The position numbers and the translations under genes were made by a program. Shown piece after piece: positions 24,978-34,028 of a stretch of 64,000 nucleotides of DNA. The notes beneath the pieces were generated by a model. It saw nothing but the letters and a program-made list of their open reading frames with translations, was not told the origin of the DNA and searched no databases. The stretch covers positions 1-64,000 of the forward strand of contig DAIDHB010000198.1 of assembly GCA_027452145.1 (NCBI GenBank), written 5' to 3'. Source of the DNA: Planctomycetales bacterium. Its GTDB lineage: Bacteria > Planctomycetota > Planctomycetia > Isosphaerales > Isosphaeraceae. Position 1 is the first letter of the stretch. The number at the start of each line of letters is the position of its first letter.

Positions 24978-26974
24978 CGGGGCTGCTCCTTCCTGTCCGC
25001 CGGCCAGCCGAGTTTGATCGTGTGCCAGCCCGCCTTCAAGGGAAACGTTTCCTCGCGTGGATTGCCGTCGGGATCGCGCCAGCGGATTTCCACGGGAGCC
25101 TCGTTGATCGTACCGAGGCCGAGGTGGACGTCCGGGGCTCGCTTGCCGGCGTTGCCGCTGCCGCCGTCGACCTGGGCCACTCGCCTGCGCCCGTCTGGAA
25201 ACCGGACGGCGACCGACGCGCCGATGGCCGGCCGGCCCGGGACCTCGGCGGCGGGATGGCCGATGCCCGGCTGGACGAGCGTCGCCGTCCCCTTTTCCAG
25301 TGGGAGCAGCAGGTGCAGCCCCAGGAAGTGGCCGGGTTTGGGGGACTCGTTGTGGTAGAAGTAAGAGGGCTGCCACTGGTTCGCGACGGCAAAATCGAGG
25401 CGGCCGTCGCCGTCGACGTCGGCCAGCGAGATGCCGCGCGTCAGCATCGCCTCGGACATCGAGCGGCCGTCCTGCAACGTCAGGCTGGGGGCCACGTCGT
25501 AGTAGCGGCCGTCCCCGGCCCTGGCGAAGAAGGCGAAGGTGTCGTGGCCGCTGAGGTCGTCGCCGGGCTGGAGGTTCGGCCAGAACTTCGGGTTGTGCAG
25601 GAGCTGGTTGTTGCTGGTGCCGAGGCTCTGCAACTCGGGCCACTTGTTGACCTGGCCCTTGATGAAGCCGTTGGCCTGGAGCGTTTCGGGGACGCCGTCG
25701 TTGTTGAAGTCCGCCAGGCGGCAATCCCACGACCAGCAGCTGCGCGCCAGGCCCAGCTCCTCGCTGGCCTGACGGAACGGGGCGATCCCGTCCTTCATGC
25801 GCCCGACCTGGCCGGTATTCAGCCACAGGAAATGGCTCTCGGTCAGGGCCCAACTGGACGTCAGGTTGCTCACGTAGATGTCCAGCAGCCCGTCGCCGTT
25901 GATGTCGCCGAAGTCCACGCCCATTCCCTTGAACGAGTCGTGGTCGATCACGCACGAGGCCGGGGTGTTCATCGTGCGCTCGCCGTGCAGCGCCTCGAAC
26001 CGGAAGCGACCGGCGGTCGAGCGATTGTGGAGCAGGCGATCGGGGCCGAAGTCGTTGGAGACGTAGAGCTCCGGCAGCAGGTCGCCGTCGAGGTCGGCGG
26101 GCCCGATGGCGAAGGTCCAGCCGTGGGTCAGCTCCTCCGCGATCGCATCCTCCTGCCGGTCGAATCGGACCGTCGGATGCCGGCCTGAGGTGGCGCTCGC
26201 AAATCGGAAGAAGCGGAGGCCGCCGCCATTGCCGGACCTCGCCAGCGAGTCGTGCAAGGTCTGGGTCCCCTGGGCGTTCTCGTCCAGCAATCGGGAGCCG
26301 TCGGGGAAGTAGTTGCCGATGATCAGGTCGAGGTGCCCGTTGCCGTCCAGGTCGGCCGCGGCGGCCGTCGAGGAGTACCAGCGGTCGCCGCCCGCGATCA
26401 GTTCCTGCGGCTCGAATTCGGCTGCCGAGGGACCGGTCTTCGCGTCGGCCGGCGTCCTGCGCAGGTAGACGATCGGGCTGCGGCCCCAGTGGACGACGAG
26501 CACGTCCAGCAGGCCGTCCTCATTCAGGTCCACGACCAGGGTGCCCTCGGGGCACATCGTGGCGGGGTGCCAGTTGGGGAACGACGATCCGGGATCGAGC
26601 GCGAAGGTTTCGTAACGTGCGCCGGTACCCGGTACGGGACCACAGTTGACCCGGTCGGTGCGGGGATCGACCCAAACGACGTCGTTTTGCAGCCCGTCTC
26701 CGTCGAGGTCGCCCAGCGACACGCTGGCCCCGAGCGTGGAGAGGTAGGCGCGGATGTGCTGGACGCTGGGGTGCACCTTCCGCACATATTTGTACGGCGG
26801 GTGGTCGGGCGCCTCGGGCAAGGGCGTCCGGCTGAACCGGAAGTTGTTGACGACCTCCTGTGACTCGGCCCTGGAAAGCGTCCGGTCGCGAGTCAGGAAA
26901 TACAGGCCGATGACGATGGCCGCGGACACGAGCAAGGTCGCTCGGCGCCGGGCCGATCCCGGTGGTGGATTCAT
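24974..26974 (-). CDS. unbV: FG-GAP/VCBS repeat protein with ASPIC/UnbV domain (CRTAC1-like)
   Basis: A 666-residue exported protein. A signal anchor (ATLLVSAAIVIGLYFL) is followed by several FG-GAP-type blades with DxDGDG calcium-binding loops (LGDLDGDGLQND, VDLNEDGLLD, AADLDGNGHLD, GDINGDGLLD, LADVDGDGRLD). The C-terminal ASPIC/UnbV domain shows VDGGSGNAGKRAPDVHLGLG. This is the architecture of CRTAC1-family beta-propellers, probably periplasmic or surface-exposed with calcium bound. It is coupled by ATGA overlap to the UnbU-like gene. The pair is known from enediyne clusters and is also common in planctomycetes; biochemical function is unknown. Confidence 0.88.
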   Translation of the reverse strand: MNPPPGSARRRATLLVSAAIVIGLYFLTRDRTLSRAESQEVVNNFRFSRTPLPEAPDHPPYKYVRKVHPSVQHIRAYLSTLGASVSLGDLDGDGLQNDVVWVDPRTDRVNCGPVPGTGARYETFALDPGSSFPNWHPATMCPEGTLVVDLNEDGLLDVLVVHWGRSPIVYLRRTPADAKTGPSAAEFEPQELIAGGDRWYSSTAAAADLDGNGHLDLIIGNYFPDGSRLLDENAQGTQTLHDSLARSGNGGGLRFFRFASATSGRHPTVRFDRQEDAIAEELTHGWTFAIGPADLDGDLLPELYVSNDFGPDRLLHNRSTAGRFRFEALHGERTMNTPASCVIDHDSFKGMGVDFGDINGDGLLDIYVSNLTSSWALTESHFLWLNTGQVGRMKDGIAPFRQASEELGLARSCWSWDCRLADFNNDGVPETLQANGFIKGQVNKWPELQSLGTSNNQLLHNPKFWPNLQPGDDLSGHDTFAFFARAGDGRYYDVAPSLTLQDGRSMSEAMLTRGISLADVDGDGRLDFAVANQWQPSYFYHNESPKPGHFLGLHLLLPLEKGTATLVQPGIGHPAAEVPGRPAIGASVAVRFPDGRRRVAQVDGGSGNAGKRAPDVHLGLGTINEAPVEIRWRDPDGNPREETFPLKAGWHTIKLGWPADRKEQPR

Positions 26975-27163
26975 GTGGCAAGTCCCTCTCTCACTGACAA
27001 TCGGCCCTCAACTCGGCGGCGCGAAACTCACAAGAAGCGGCTGGATCTCGGCACCTGCCGAACCCAGGCGATCACGGCCGGTGCCGCGGGACCGGGCTGG
27101 AACGCGGTGCGTTCGTGCGGACGATCCGGCCCGATCCTTTCGCCCGTTACACGCCGATCCGAC

Positions 27164-27583
27164 CTACCCGTCCTCCTCGGTCGTTCGATCGGCCTCGTCG
27201 TACGCGAGCCGCTCGTCGAGACTCGTCCCGAACCCGTACGGATCGTCGAGCTCCTTCAGGACCTCGCACATCATCCGGATTGACTCCTCTTGCTGCGACG
27301 ATCGACCCGCCACGCGGGACAGCTCGGATTCCAGTTTGTTGACCCGCCTCTTGATGCCTTCCATCCGCCGGCCGAGCCGCGTGAGTTGATGCTCCGCCTC
27401 CCAGACACGCGCGGCCAGGAACTGCACCACGGGCCTGAGATCGACCGTTCCACTCTCGATGGCCCCCGTGAGACTCACGGTCAGGCTGCCCTCCTGTTCG
27501 GTGAGCCGGCGTGGTCCTGCCTCGTTACCGCCCTGATCAGCCTGAACCGGCGCGACGCGGTCCTGCTTCCGGGGTTCATCCAT
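27164..27583 (-). CDS. Hypothetical coiled-coil protein
   Basis: A 139-residue soluble protein with a predicted coiled coil near residues 50-105 (heptad-like AEHQLTRLGRRMEGIKRRV, LESELSRV). It has no recognised domain, signal or membrane helix. A GGAG lies upstream of the ATG at 27583 with a slightly long spacing. It is separated by 190 bp from the UnbV-like gene start. Function unknown and moderate confidence that it is a gene. Confidence 0.5.
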   Translation of the reverse strand: MDEPRKQDRVAPVQADQGGNEAGPRRLTEQEGSLTVSLTGAIESGTVDLRPVVQFLAARVWEAEHQLTRLGRRMEGIKRRVNKLESELSRVAGRSSQQEESIRMMCEVLKELDDPYGFGTSLDERLAYDEADRTTEEDG

Positions 27584-27886
27584 CCGAATTGACTCCGCAG
27601 TTCGAGATCGCCTTCGGGATGATCGGAGAAACCTCTCGCATGGACGAACGGGTGGCCGTTGCCTCAGGGGCCCGCCGTTCGTCCCATGCGAGGGGCCGTC
27701 CGCCTCACCTCCGCATGATGTCGCGAAAGACCGTCAGGGAAGGACGGGTGCCGACGCGTACGAGACCTTCTTCTCGATGCGAGGCGGGCGCGCAGGCCGA
27801 ACGGACCGGGCGCGGCGCGGCGAGGCGCGGCGCGGCAGACCGGAGGATCCGGGCCCCTACCGAGAGGCAGGCTCGGGCGGTCGCGG
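27584..27886. other. Intergenic region with GGCGCGGC low-complexity tract
   Basis: About 300 bases contain a GC-only simple repeat (GCGCGGCGAGGCGCGGCGCGG) near 27808-27836. No gene or signal is supported here. Confidence 0.4.
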
Positions 27887-28024
27887 TCAGCCCGCGAAGG
27901 AGACGGTCGCCAGCAGGCCGAGGCAGGCGACGAGCAGGCCGAGCGTGCCGTACCAGGTCACGACCGGGTCAGCCTGCGCGGGCCGTGGGTAGGCAAACGT
28001 CGAGCGAGACGTCATGGCGGTCAT
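27887..28024 (-). CDS. Small single-pass membrane protein, 45 residues
   Basis: A short gene encoding 45 residues: a polar N-terminus (MTAMTSRSTFAYPRP) and one C-terminal membrane helix (WYGTLGLLVACLGLLATVSF). A good Shine-Dalgarno, GAGGTGAACG, directly precedes the ATG at 28024. The stop is TGA at 27887. No homologue is recognised. The ribosome binding site plus a clean hydrophobic helix make it plausible. Confidence 0.5.
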   Translation of the reverse strand: MTAMTSRSTFAYPRPAQADPVVTWYGTLGLLVACLGLLATVSFAG

Positions 28025-28158
28025 CGTTCACCTCGGGAATAGGGGTGGTTCAAGGGTCTCTGCACGATCAGATTGGGCCGTCGACGTGACGGAGCCCGTC
28101 TGCCATGGCAGTCGCGCCGCCTCGATGGGCGCGCGGTCCGACCGATGAGGGTGAACGA

Positions 28159-28602
28159 TCAGGCGGGGGGAGGATGGAAGATGGAGGGCCTGTGCCCGAT
28201 GGGCCGATCGGCCGGTTCATCGGGCAGGAGCGGGGCCGGGGACGCGGCGACCGGGCTCAGCACGGCCCGGAGCGCGATCCACTGATCCGGCCCGGGGGAA
28301 CTGGGCGATGCGGTGGACACGGGCCGGGGGACGCTGCTCTTGCAGCCGGGGCCCGAGCAAGGTCGGGGAGCCGGCCGGTCGGGGTGCTGTCGGCCCGGAC
28401 CTTCCGCGAGGCTCGCGGAAAGGTCGCCGGTGATCAGGTCATCCAGCCGGTCGTAGGCGAGCAGCCGCTCGGACCGCGATGTGATGAGGTGGTTCTGGCA
28501 CGCGGCCCAGGCGGATTGCGGCGCAGCGAAGCACTGCATCAGGAGCAGCATCAGCGCCCCCATGCCCCATCGCGCCAGTCGCCCGAACCGATCAGACCGC
28601 AT
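28159..28602 (-). CDS. Hypothetical secreted protein
   Basis: A 147-residue protein with a clear signal peptide (RWGMGALMLLLMQCFAAPQSAWA, cleavage probably after AWA, quoted in part) and a mature part starting ACQNHLITSRSERLLAYDRL. The C-terminal half is Pro/Ser-rich and low in complexity, with a possible disulfide pair CSGPGC. I start it at ATG 28602, because upstream codons are not consistent with a signal peptide start. Function unknown. Confidence 0.6.
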   Translation of the reverse strand: MRSDRFGRLARWGMGALMLLLMQCFAAPQSAWAACQNHLITSRSERLLAYDRLDDLITGDLSASLAEGPGRQHPDRPAPRPCSGPGCKSSVPRPVSTASPSSPGPDQWIALRAVLSPVAASPAPLLPDEPADRPIGHRPSIFHPPPA

Positions 28603-28778
28603 CACACCCCCGCCATCGAGCTGGATCCCCCGTGAACCAGGCGACCTGTCTTGAGAATGGATATCGGCGAAATGGCACGCACGCGCAAGCTTCAACTGCG
28701 CAATGCGCCAGTAATCTACCCCACCGAAACCCAGCATTGCAAGTCGCGATTCAAAATTGGGGATGATTCTGATTCGAT

Positions 28779-29360
28779 TCAGCGTCGCCCGTGCTGGGCC
28801 ATCGCCCAGAGGCGCAGCTCTCCGAAGAGTTGCGCCAGGGCGGCGGGCTGGTAGTGGGCGTTGAGACCGCTGGGGTTGGGGAGGACCCAGGCGTGGCTTC
28901 CGCCGAAGGGATCCTTCTGGAGGCCGACGCGGGCGTCCTTGATCCCGGAGACGATGCGGTAGGGGCCGATGCCGACGAAGGCGATGACGGTGGGACGCCA
29001 GCGTTCGACCTTGGCCTCGAGGCGCCGGCCGCCGGCCCGAAGCTCGTCGTGGGTGAGTTCATCGGCGCGAGCGGTGGCGCGTTCGACGACGTTGGTGATG
29101 CCCAGTTTGAGGTCGAGGAGGAGCGACTCCTCGAAGGGTGAGAAGAGGCGAGGCGTGAAGCCGCCGCCGTGGAGGGCGGGCCAGAATCGGTTGCCGGGGC
29201 GGCCGAAGTGGTGGCCGATCGCGGCGGTGTAGAGGCCCGGGTTGATGCCGGCGAAGAGGACGATGAGGTCCTCGGCGATGAGATCCGGCACCAGCTTGTT
29301 CTGCGCGGCGAGGAGCTGGGCCCTGGTCGGTTTCCAGGGGGTCGGCAAAATCCGAGTCAT
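28779..29360 (-). CDS. mug: G/U mismatch-specific DNA glycosylase, Mug/TDG family
   Basis: A 193-residue uracil-DNA glycosylase of the Mug/TDG family, which removes U or T mispaired with G and starts base-excision repair. The active-site motif GINPG is at VLFAGINPGLYTAAIGHHF, followed by GRPGNRFWPALHGGGFTPRL and the second motif NPSGLNAHY near the C-terminus. The length fits the family. ATG 29360 gives the usual N-terminus; an upstream extension would have no homology. It stands alone in the window. Confidence 0.92.
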   Translation of the reverse strand: MTRILPTPWKPTRAQLLAAQNKLVPDLIAEDLIVLFAGINPGLYTAAIGHHFGRPGNRFWPALHGGGFTPRLFSPFEESLLLDLKLGITNVVERATARADELTHDELRAGGRRLEAKVERWRPTVIAFVGIGPYRIVSGIKDARVGLQKDPFGGSHAWVLPNPSGLNAHYQPAALAQLFGELRLWAMAQHGRR

Positions 29361-29390
29361 GAAAAGGAATCCGTCGAGGTTGGTTGAGAT

Positions 29391-29610
29391 CTTGTGAGGG
29401 AATCGATCCCGAAGAACGGATAGAAGAGAGCAAATCCATGCGAGTGGCCTCGCGGGGCCGGCGAGATTGCCCCGGAGATGCCGGTCAGCTAGGCTGAGAG
29501 CCTGTGAACGAATCCCAGGGAAGGAGCGGGGAGCAGAGGACGAAGCCGCACAAGCCATACCAAGCCGTCACCTGCATCTGTCCGCTCGCTTTCATCTGTT
29601 CCGTACACCA
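29391..29610. repeat. Dispersed repeat with inverted arms (related copy at 54.2-54.3 kb)
   Basis: The segment 29391-29446 (GGAATCGATCCCGAAGAACGG and flanks) matches the reverse complement of 54275-54330 at roughly 85% by eye. The segment 29515-29607 (AAGGAGCGGGGAGCAGAGG...) matches 54222-54316 directly. Between them at 29492-29503 is GGCTGAGAGCCT, a motif that recurs at 54, 56 and 58 kb. It occupies the spacer between mug and the next gene and carries no coding signal. Confidence 0.6.
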
Positions 29611-29632
29611 AGGCGGCTGGAGGTCAACCCCG

Positions 29633-30130
29633 ATGGATCGTCCGGTTACCCCCGACCGCGGACGAGCTGCGATCCAGGTCGGTGCCGATGGTTTCGGGGC
29701 GCCGGCGCCTCAGGCCGCGCCGACCCTCTCGATCGACGAGCTCCGATGGGTGATCTTCATCATCCGGTGCGCGCGAGTCCTCGCATTTCTCCAGCGGTTC
29801 GCGCCCAGTAAGTACTTGCCGCCGCAAGAGGACCGAATCCCCCCGGTGTTGTTGGAACGACTAATTCGCGAGTTGAAGAAGCTCATCCCGAAGTGGAGGT
29901 GGATGTCGTCCGCGCGGGCGCTTCCCCGTTCGCCCGCGAGGCTCGGGGAAGAGTTCTTCTACGCGATCACGGCGCTCCGCACCAGCCGCCTCGAGCTCTG
30001 GCGAGCCGGCTACACGGAGTGCGTCGCGGTCCTGGACGAGGTCTATTCTCTCCTGTATGCGATCGGAGTCCGGGCGCGTTCGAGGAAACATCGCACCGAG
30101 GCGCGGCCGCCGGATGGGCCGGCGCGGTGA
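29633..30130 (+). CDS. Hypothetical helical protein
   Basis: A 165-residue protein with no recognised domain. It is rich in predicted helices (IDELRWVIFIIRCARVLAFL; LLERLIRELKKLI; CVAVLDEVYSLLYAIG), giving a four-helix-bundle-like profile. GGAGGT lies upstream of the ATG at 29633. No signal peptide. Flanked by a repeat element upstream and a long spacer downstream. Function unknown. Confidence 0.55.
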   Translation: MDRPVTPDRGRAAIQVGADGFGAPAPQAAPTLSIDELRWVIFIIRCARVLAFLQRFAPSKYLPPQEDRIPPVLLERLIRELKKLIPKWRWMSSARALPRSPARLGEEFFYAITALRTSRLELWRAGYTECVAVLDEVYSLLYAIGVRARSRKHRTEARPPDGPAR

Positions 30131-30700
30131 AGCCGCCGCGTCGAGTCCGGCGCGAGAGGGAGGGGAGCGGCGGCTCCGAAGCCATTCGAGGCGGTCCGAT
30201 CGAAGTCGTCCGCCGACAACGACTTGAAGTATGCGCGTCCGCTTCGCGAAAACAAGGCGCGTCCGGTCGGCGCGGCTTTCGGGTCCTATTTCATTGCCGG
30301 CGAGCCGCCGGACGTGGTCCGGATCATCGCGGCGACCCGGCCGCCGGACTGCAGCGGGGTCGCCCCAACCTCCCCATCGCGCCCGAAGACCCCGGCGAGC
30401 CCAGCTTGATGTCGCGAAGGCGTCGGCGACAGTGTAGGCCAGGCCGGACGGCCCAGGAAACCGGTCCGGGCCGTGATGTTGTATTGAACATTTCCCTATG
30501 AATTTGTTTTGAGAATCCTTGATTTTCATCTCCTGTGGTTACCGATGTGAGGAAGCATGCGATGAGGCCCGGGCCCCGGCAGGGCGGCGGGCGATCGCGG
30601 CGGCGTACGACCGAGGATGACCGGCCGCGATGGACCGCGGCCGGCGGGGCCGGCCTCCACGACGGAGGGGCCTGTTCGCTTCTCTTGCCTGGAGCCGAAC
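30131..30700. other. Intergenic region upstream of the beta-propeller gene
   Basis: A 570-bp spacer. The stretch 30476-30540 is strongly AT-rich for this genome and is the likely promoter zone for the gene at 30701, although no clean -35/-10 pair stands out. Nothing else is supported. Confidence 0.4.
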
Positions 30701-33700
30701 ATGAAGTTCGCGCGACGGAGCCGCGGGCTCATTCCGATTTCGACATCGCCCCGGCGCGGCCGGCGCCCGGCGCGGGCCCTGGGCCGGGGATTGGGCGTGG
30801 AAGCCTGCGAGGGGCGGGCACTGCTATCGATCTCGCTGGTCAGCCTCGACGCCGCCGGGACCGCGGCCGGCAACGAGGTCTCGGGTTTCTCCAGCCCCGA
30901 CACCGGCGACCCGATGCTGAACGGACCGACGGGCTCGGCCCGGGGGAACCTGAGCGCCGACGGGTCGAAGCTGGTCTTCGCCAGCGACGCGACCGACCTG
31001 GTCCCCGGGCAGGTCGACACCAACCGCGGCAGCGATGTCTTCGTCCGCGACCTGACGACCGGCCAGACGACGCTCGCGAGTGCAACCCTCGGCGGCCAGA
31101 CGGGCAACGGGGCGTCGTACGACCCGGTAATCAGCCCCGACGGTCGGTATGTGGCGTTCCTCAGCCTGGCGACGAACCTCTCGGCGGTCGCCGCCTCGCC
31201 GGCCGGGCTGCCGGGGCCCTGGAATGCGCCGTCGCCCGAAACGAACGGATATCTCTACGTCCGCGACCTCCAGACCGGCACGACCACGCTGCTCGACCAG
31301 ACGCCCGTCGGCGTCGGGTCGGACGGTTCATGTACTGGGCAGTTCGTCTTCAGCCCGAACAGCCAGGACCTGGCCTTCATCGACACCTCGGACAACCTGA
31401 CCGGCGCCCCGGTCGAGTCGAGCACCGGCGGCGCCGGCGGGTCCGGCCCGATGGGCGGTTCCTCGTCATTGACCTACGTCTACGTGCGAGACCTGGCGGC
31501 GGGGACGACGTCGCTGGCGAGCGTCTCGACGGGCGGCATGGCCTCGGGCACCACGAACAGCGACCTGGGCGGCCCGGCCGCCGACCTGGCCTTCAGCCCG
31601 GACAGCCGGTCGCTCGTCTTCGGCAGCTCGGCCACCGACCTGACGGCCAATCCGCTGGACGGCGCACCGTCCGGCCCCTTCGGGGGACCCGCGCCGAGCG
31701 CGAACCTGTTCCTCCGCGACCTGGCGACGGGGACGACCACGCTCCTGAGCGCGACGGCCACCGGCCAGCTCCCGTCGGCTTCGAGCACGGGCGCGGTCTT
31801 CAGCCCCGACGGCCGGTACGTGGCGTTCACCAGCAACGCCACCTACCTGACGGGCAACCCGCCCGATTCCTCGGCCGCGACCGGCGCCCCCTTCGGCCCG
31901 CTCGGCGCCGCCAATCTGTATGTCCGCGACCTGTCCACGGGCACGACGATCCTGGTCTCGGCCACGCCCGGCGGCCAGCTCTCCAACGGCCTGGCCTCCA
32001 GCCCCGTCTTCAGCCCCGACGGCCGGTCGCTGGCGTACGTCAGCGGCGCCACCGACCTGACCGGAAATGCGATCGATCCAGCCCAGCCGCCGGGCGTGCC
32101 GCCCGGCGTACCCTTCTTCACCGGGGCGAACGTCTTTGTCACCAACCTGGCGACGGGCGCCACGTCGCTGGTGAGCGTCACGCCCCAGGGGCAGCTCTCG
32201 AGCGGCTACGCCACCGCGCCGGCGTTCAGCCCGAACGGCCGCTACCTGGCGTTCACCAGCAGCGCCGGGGACCTAACCGCCAATGCTCCGGAATTGAAGG
32301 CGCCCCCGTCGCCGGGCTCGACCGGCGGCGGCTGGGGTTTCTCGGGCGGGCCGGGGATCAGCAACGTCTTCGTCCGCGACCTGTCGGGCGGGACGACCAC
32401 GCTGGCCTCGAAGACCACCGGCGGCCTGCTGCCGAACGCCGCCAGCGGCGGGCTGATGTTCAGCGCGGATAGCGGGACGCTCTACTTCGCCAGCGGCGCC
32501 ATCGACCTGACGAACAACCCACCGGATACGAGCACCCGAGGTGTCATGCCGGGCGGCCGCGAGCCGAACAATCTGTTCGCGACCGACCTGGCGACGGGGA
32601 CGACCAGGCTGATCACGGCGACTCCGTCCGGCGGGCTCTCGGACGCGACGAGGGTCGCGGCCGTCCTCTCGCCCGACGGGAACACGATCGATTTCGTCAG
32701 CAACGCCGACGACCTGGCGCCGGGCGGCACGCACGCAGGCTCGATGAACATCTACGCTGCCTCCGTGCCGGCCGCGGCCACGCCGGACAACCAGGTCGCC
32801 TTCCAGTCGTGGGCAACCACGGCCCCCGTCTCGGACGGCCAGGCGATCGTCACGGTCGATCGCTCCGGCCCGGCAACGGGGGCGGCGTCGGTGGATTACA
32901 CCGTGCAGGACGGCTCCGCGCACGCGGGCACCGACTACACGGCCACCTCGGGCACGCTGGATTTCGCGGCGGGCCAGACCTCGGCGACATTCACCGTGCC
33001 GCTAGCCGCGGGCGATTCGTTCACCGGGATTCGCTCGGCCATGCTCGTCCTGTCAAACCCGCAGGGCGCCAGCCTGGGCCAGTCATCGGCAACGCTTAAC
33101 CTGACCTCGATGTCGCCGACGTCGACGCCAACGCCGACGACCCCGACCGGGCCCGGAGGCGTGCTGCCGCCGTGGACGCCGGGCGCGCCGATCTCGACCA
33201 CGCCCGCCTCCACCACGACGACCATCGGGGCGACGCCGACGAGCATGCCGTCTCCCACGGCTTCGCCGACGCTCTCGCCGTCACCGACGAGCACGTCCGG
33301 CCCGAAGACGCCGACGAGCACTCCCGCGCCGACCCCGACCGGGTCGACCGCGAACCCGAGCCCGGCCCCGACGGCCACGACTCCCGCGGAGCCCGGCCCG
33401 ACCGTACTGAGCCTGACGGCAATGAAGGGACGGCGTGGTATTCGGAGCCTGGTCATCGCCTTCAACCAGGCGCTCGACTCGACCGCCGCCCAGGACTCGG
33501 CCAACTACCAGGTGAGCCTCATCGGCAAGAGCCGGCACGGCCGCCATGCGGCGGCCCGGGTGACTCATCCGATGAGGATCGCGGCGACGGTCTACGACGC
33601 GGCGGCCCATGAGGTCACGCTCACCCTCGCCGGCCGGCTGAAACCGGGCGCGACGGCCGAGGTCGCCATCAAGGGCACCGCCGGCGGCCTGACGGGCGCG

Positions 33701-33790
33701 AACGGCGTGGCGCTCAACGGCGCCGGCAAATCGAAGCCCGGCGAGGACGCCGTGGGGACGCTCGACGTGGGCACCAGGCGAGTCCGGTGA
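30701..33790 (+). CDS. Secreted PD40 beta-propeller / Calx-beta repeat protein
   Basis: A 1029-residue surface or secreted protein. The N-terminus is basic and contains ACEGRALLS, the LE-x-R-x-LL-type motif of planctomycete giant exported proteins. About nine PD40/WD40-like blades follow, each with FSPDGRYVAF or FSPNG and VRDLATGTTTL, up to about residue 690. A Calx-beta domain (ASVDYTVQDGSAHAGTDYTA in part) spans about 695-800. A Pro/Thr/Ser-rich linker then leads to a C-terminal Ig-like beta domain (SLVIAFNQALDSTAAQDSANY in part). ATG 30701 has GGAG upstream. It is probably a cell-envelope or adhesive protein; no enzyme motif is visible. Confidence 0.85.
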   Translation: MKFARRSRGLIPISTSPRRGRRPARALGRGLGVEACEGRALLSISLVSLDAAGTAAGNEVSGFSSPDTGDPMLNGPTGSARGNLSADGSKLVFASDATDLVPGQVDTNRGSDVFVRDLTTGQTTLASATLGGQTGNGASYDPVISPDGRYVAFLSLATNLSAVAASPAGLPGPWNAPSPETNGYLYVRDLQTGTTTLLDQTPVGVGSDGSCTGQFVFSPNSQDLAFIDTSDNLTGAPVESSTGGAGGSGPMGGSSSLTYVYVRDLAAGTTSLASVSTGGMASGTTNSDLGGPAADLAFSPDSRSLVFGSSATDLTANPLDGAPSGPFGGPAPSANLFLRDLATGTTTLLSATATGQLPSASSTGAVFSPDGRYVAFTSNATYLTGNPPDSSAATGAPFGPLGAANLYVRDLSTGTTILVSATPGGQLSNGLASSPVFSPDGRSLAYVSGATDLTGNAIDPAQPPGVPPGVPFFTGANVFVTNLATGATSLVSVTPQGQLSSGYATAPAFSPNGRYLAFTSSAGDLTANAPELKAPPSPGSTGGGWGFSGGPGISNVFVRDLSGGTTTLASKTTGGLLPNAASGGLMFSADSGTLYFASGAIDLTNNPPDTSTRGVMPGGREPNNLFATDLATGTTRLITATPSGGLSDATRVAAVLSPDGNTIDFVSNADDLAPGGTHAGSMNIYAASVPAAATPDNQVAFQSWATTAPVSDGQAIVTVDRSGPATGAASVDYTVQDGSAHAGTDYTATSGTLDFAAGQTSATFTVPLAAGDSFTGIRSAMLVLSNPQGASLGQSSATLNLTSMSPTSTPTPTTPTGPGGVLPPWTPGAPISTTPASTTTTIGATPTSMPSPTASPTLSPSPTSTSGPKTPTSTPAPTPTGSTANPSPAPTATTPAEPGPTVLSLTAMKGRRGIRSLVIAFNQALDSTAAQDSANYQVSLIGKSRHGRHAAARVTHPMRIAATVYDAAAHEVTLTLAGRLKPGATAEVAIKGTAGGLTGANGVALNGAGKSKPGEDAVGTLDVGTRRVR

Positions 33791-33821
33791 CGAGCCCGAT
33801 CGCGAGATTGGGCCAATGGCC

Positions 33822-33873
33822 GGGCGGGCATCACGCGTCGGGGGGCGACACCTCCGACGCGTGATGCCCGCCC
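33822..33873. terminator. Perfect 20-bp hairpin after the beta-propeller gene
   Basis: The arms 33822-33841 and 33854-33873 are exact inverted repeats (GGGCGGGCATCACGCGTCGG) with a 12-base loop, followed by TTTG. It lies 32 bp beyond the stop codon and is a strong candidate terminator for that gene. Confidence 0.65.
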
Positions 33874-33937
33874 TTTGATCCTGCGTTCGCGTCCCTGTGC
33901 GCCGGGCGAGCGAGGGCACGCGTCTTCGGCCCGATGA

Positions 33938-33967
33938 TTGGAACCGTCGAACCAGTTGTGGTATACG
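33938..33967 (+). promoter_or_regulatory. Candidate sigma-70-type promoter for the Tat-exported protein
   Basis: TTGGAA at 33938-33943 and TATACG at 33962-33967 are separated by 18 bp, and the ATG at 34029 follows about 60 bp downstream. The spacing is good and the hexamers are moderate. Confidence 0.4.
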
Positions 33968-34028
33968 ATCCTTGAAGTCTGGGGGCATGCGATCGACGTG
34001 TGACCGAGCAATCGAGGGAGCAACCGGC

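Noticed and set aside
23994-26974. Enediyne biosynthetic cluster
   Set aside because: Only the UnbV/UnbU-type pair is present; no polyketide synthase, tailoring or resistance genes are in the window, and the pair is common without them.
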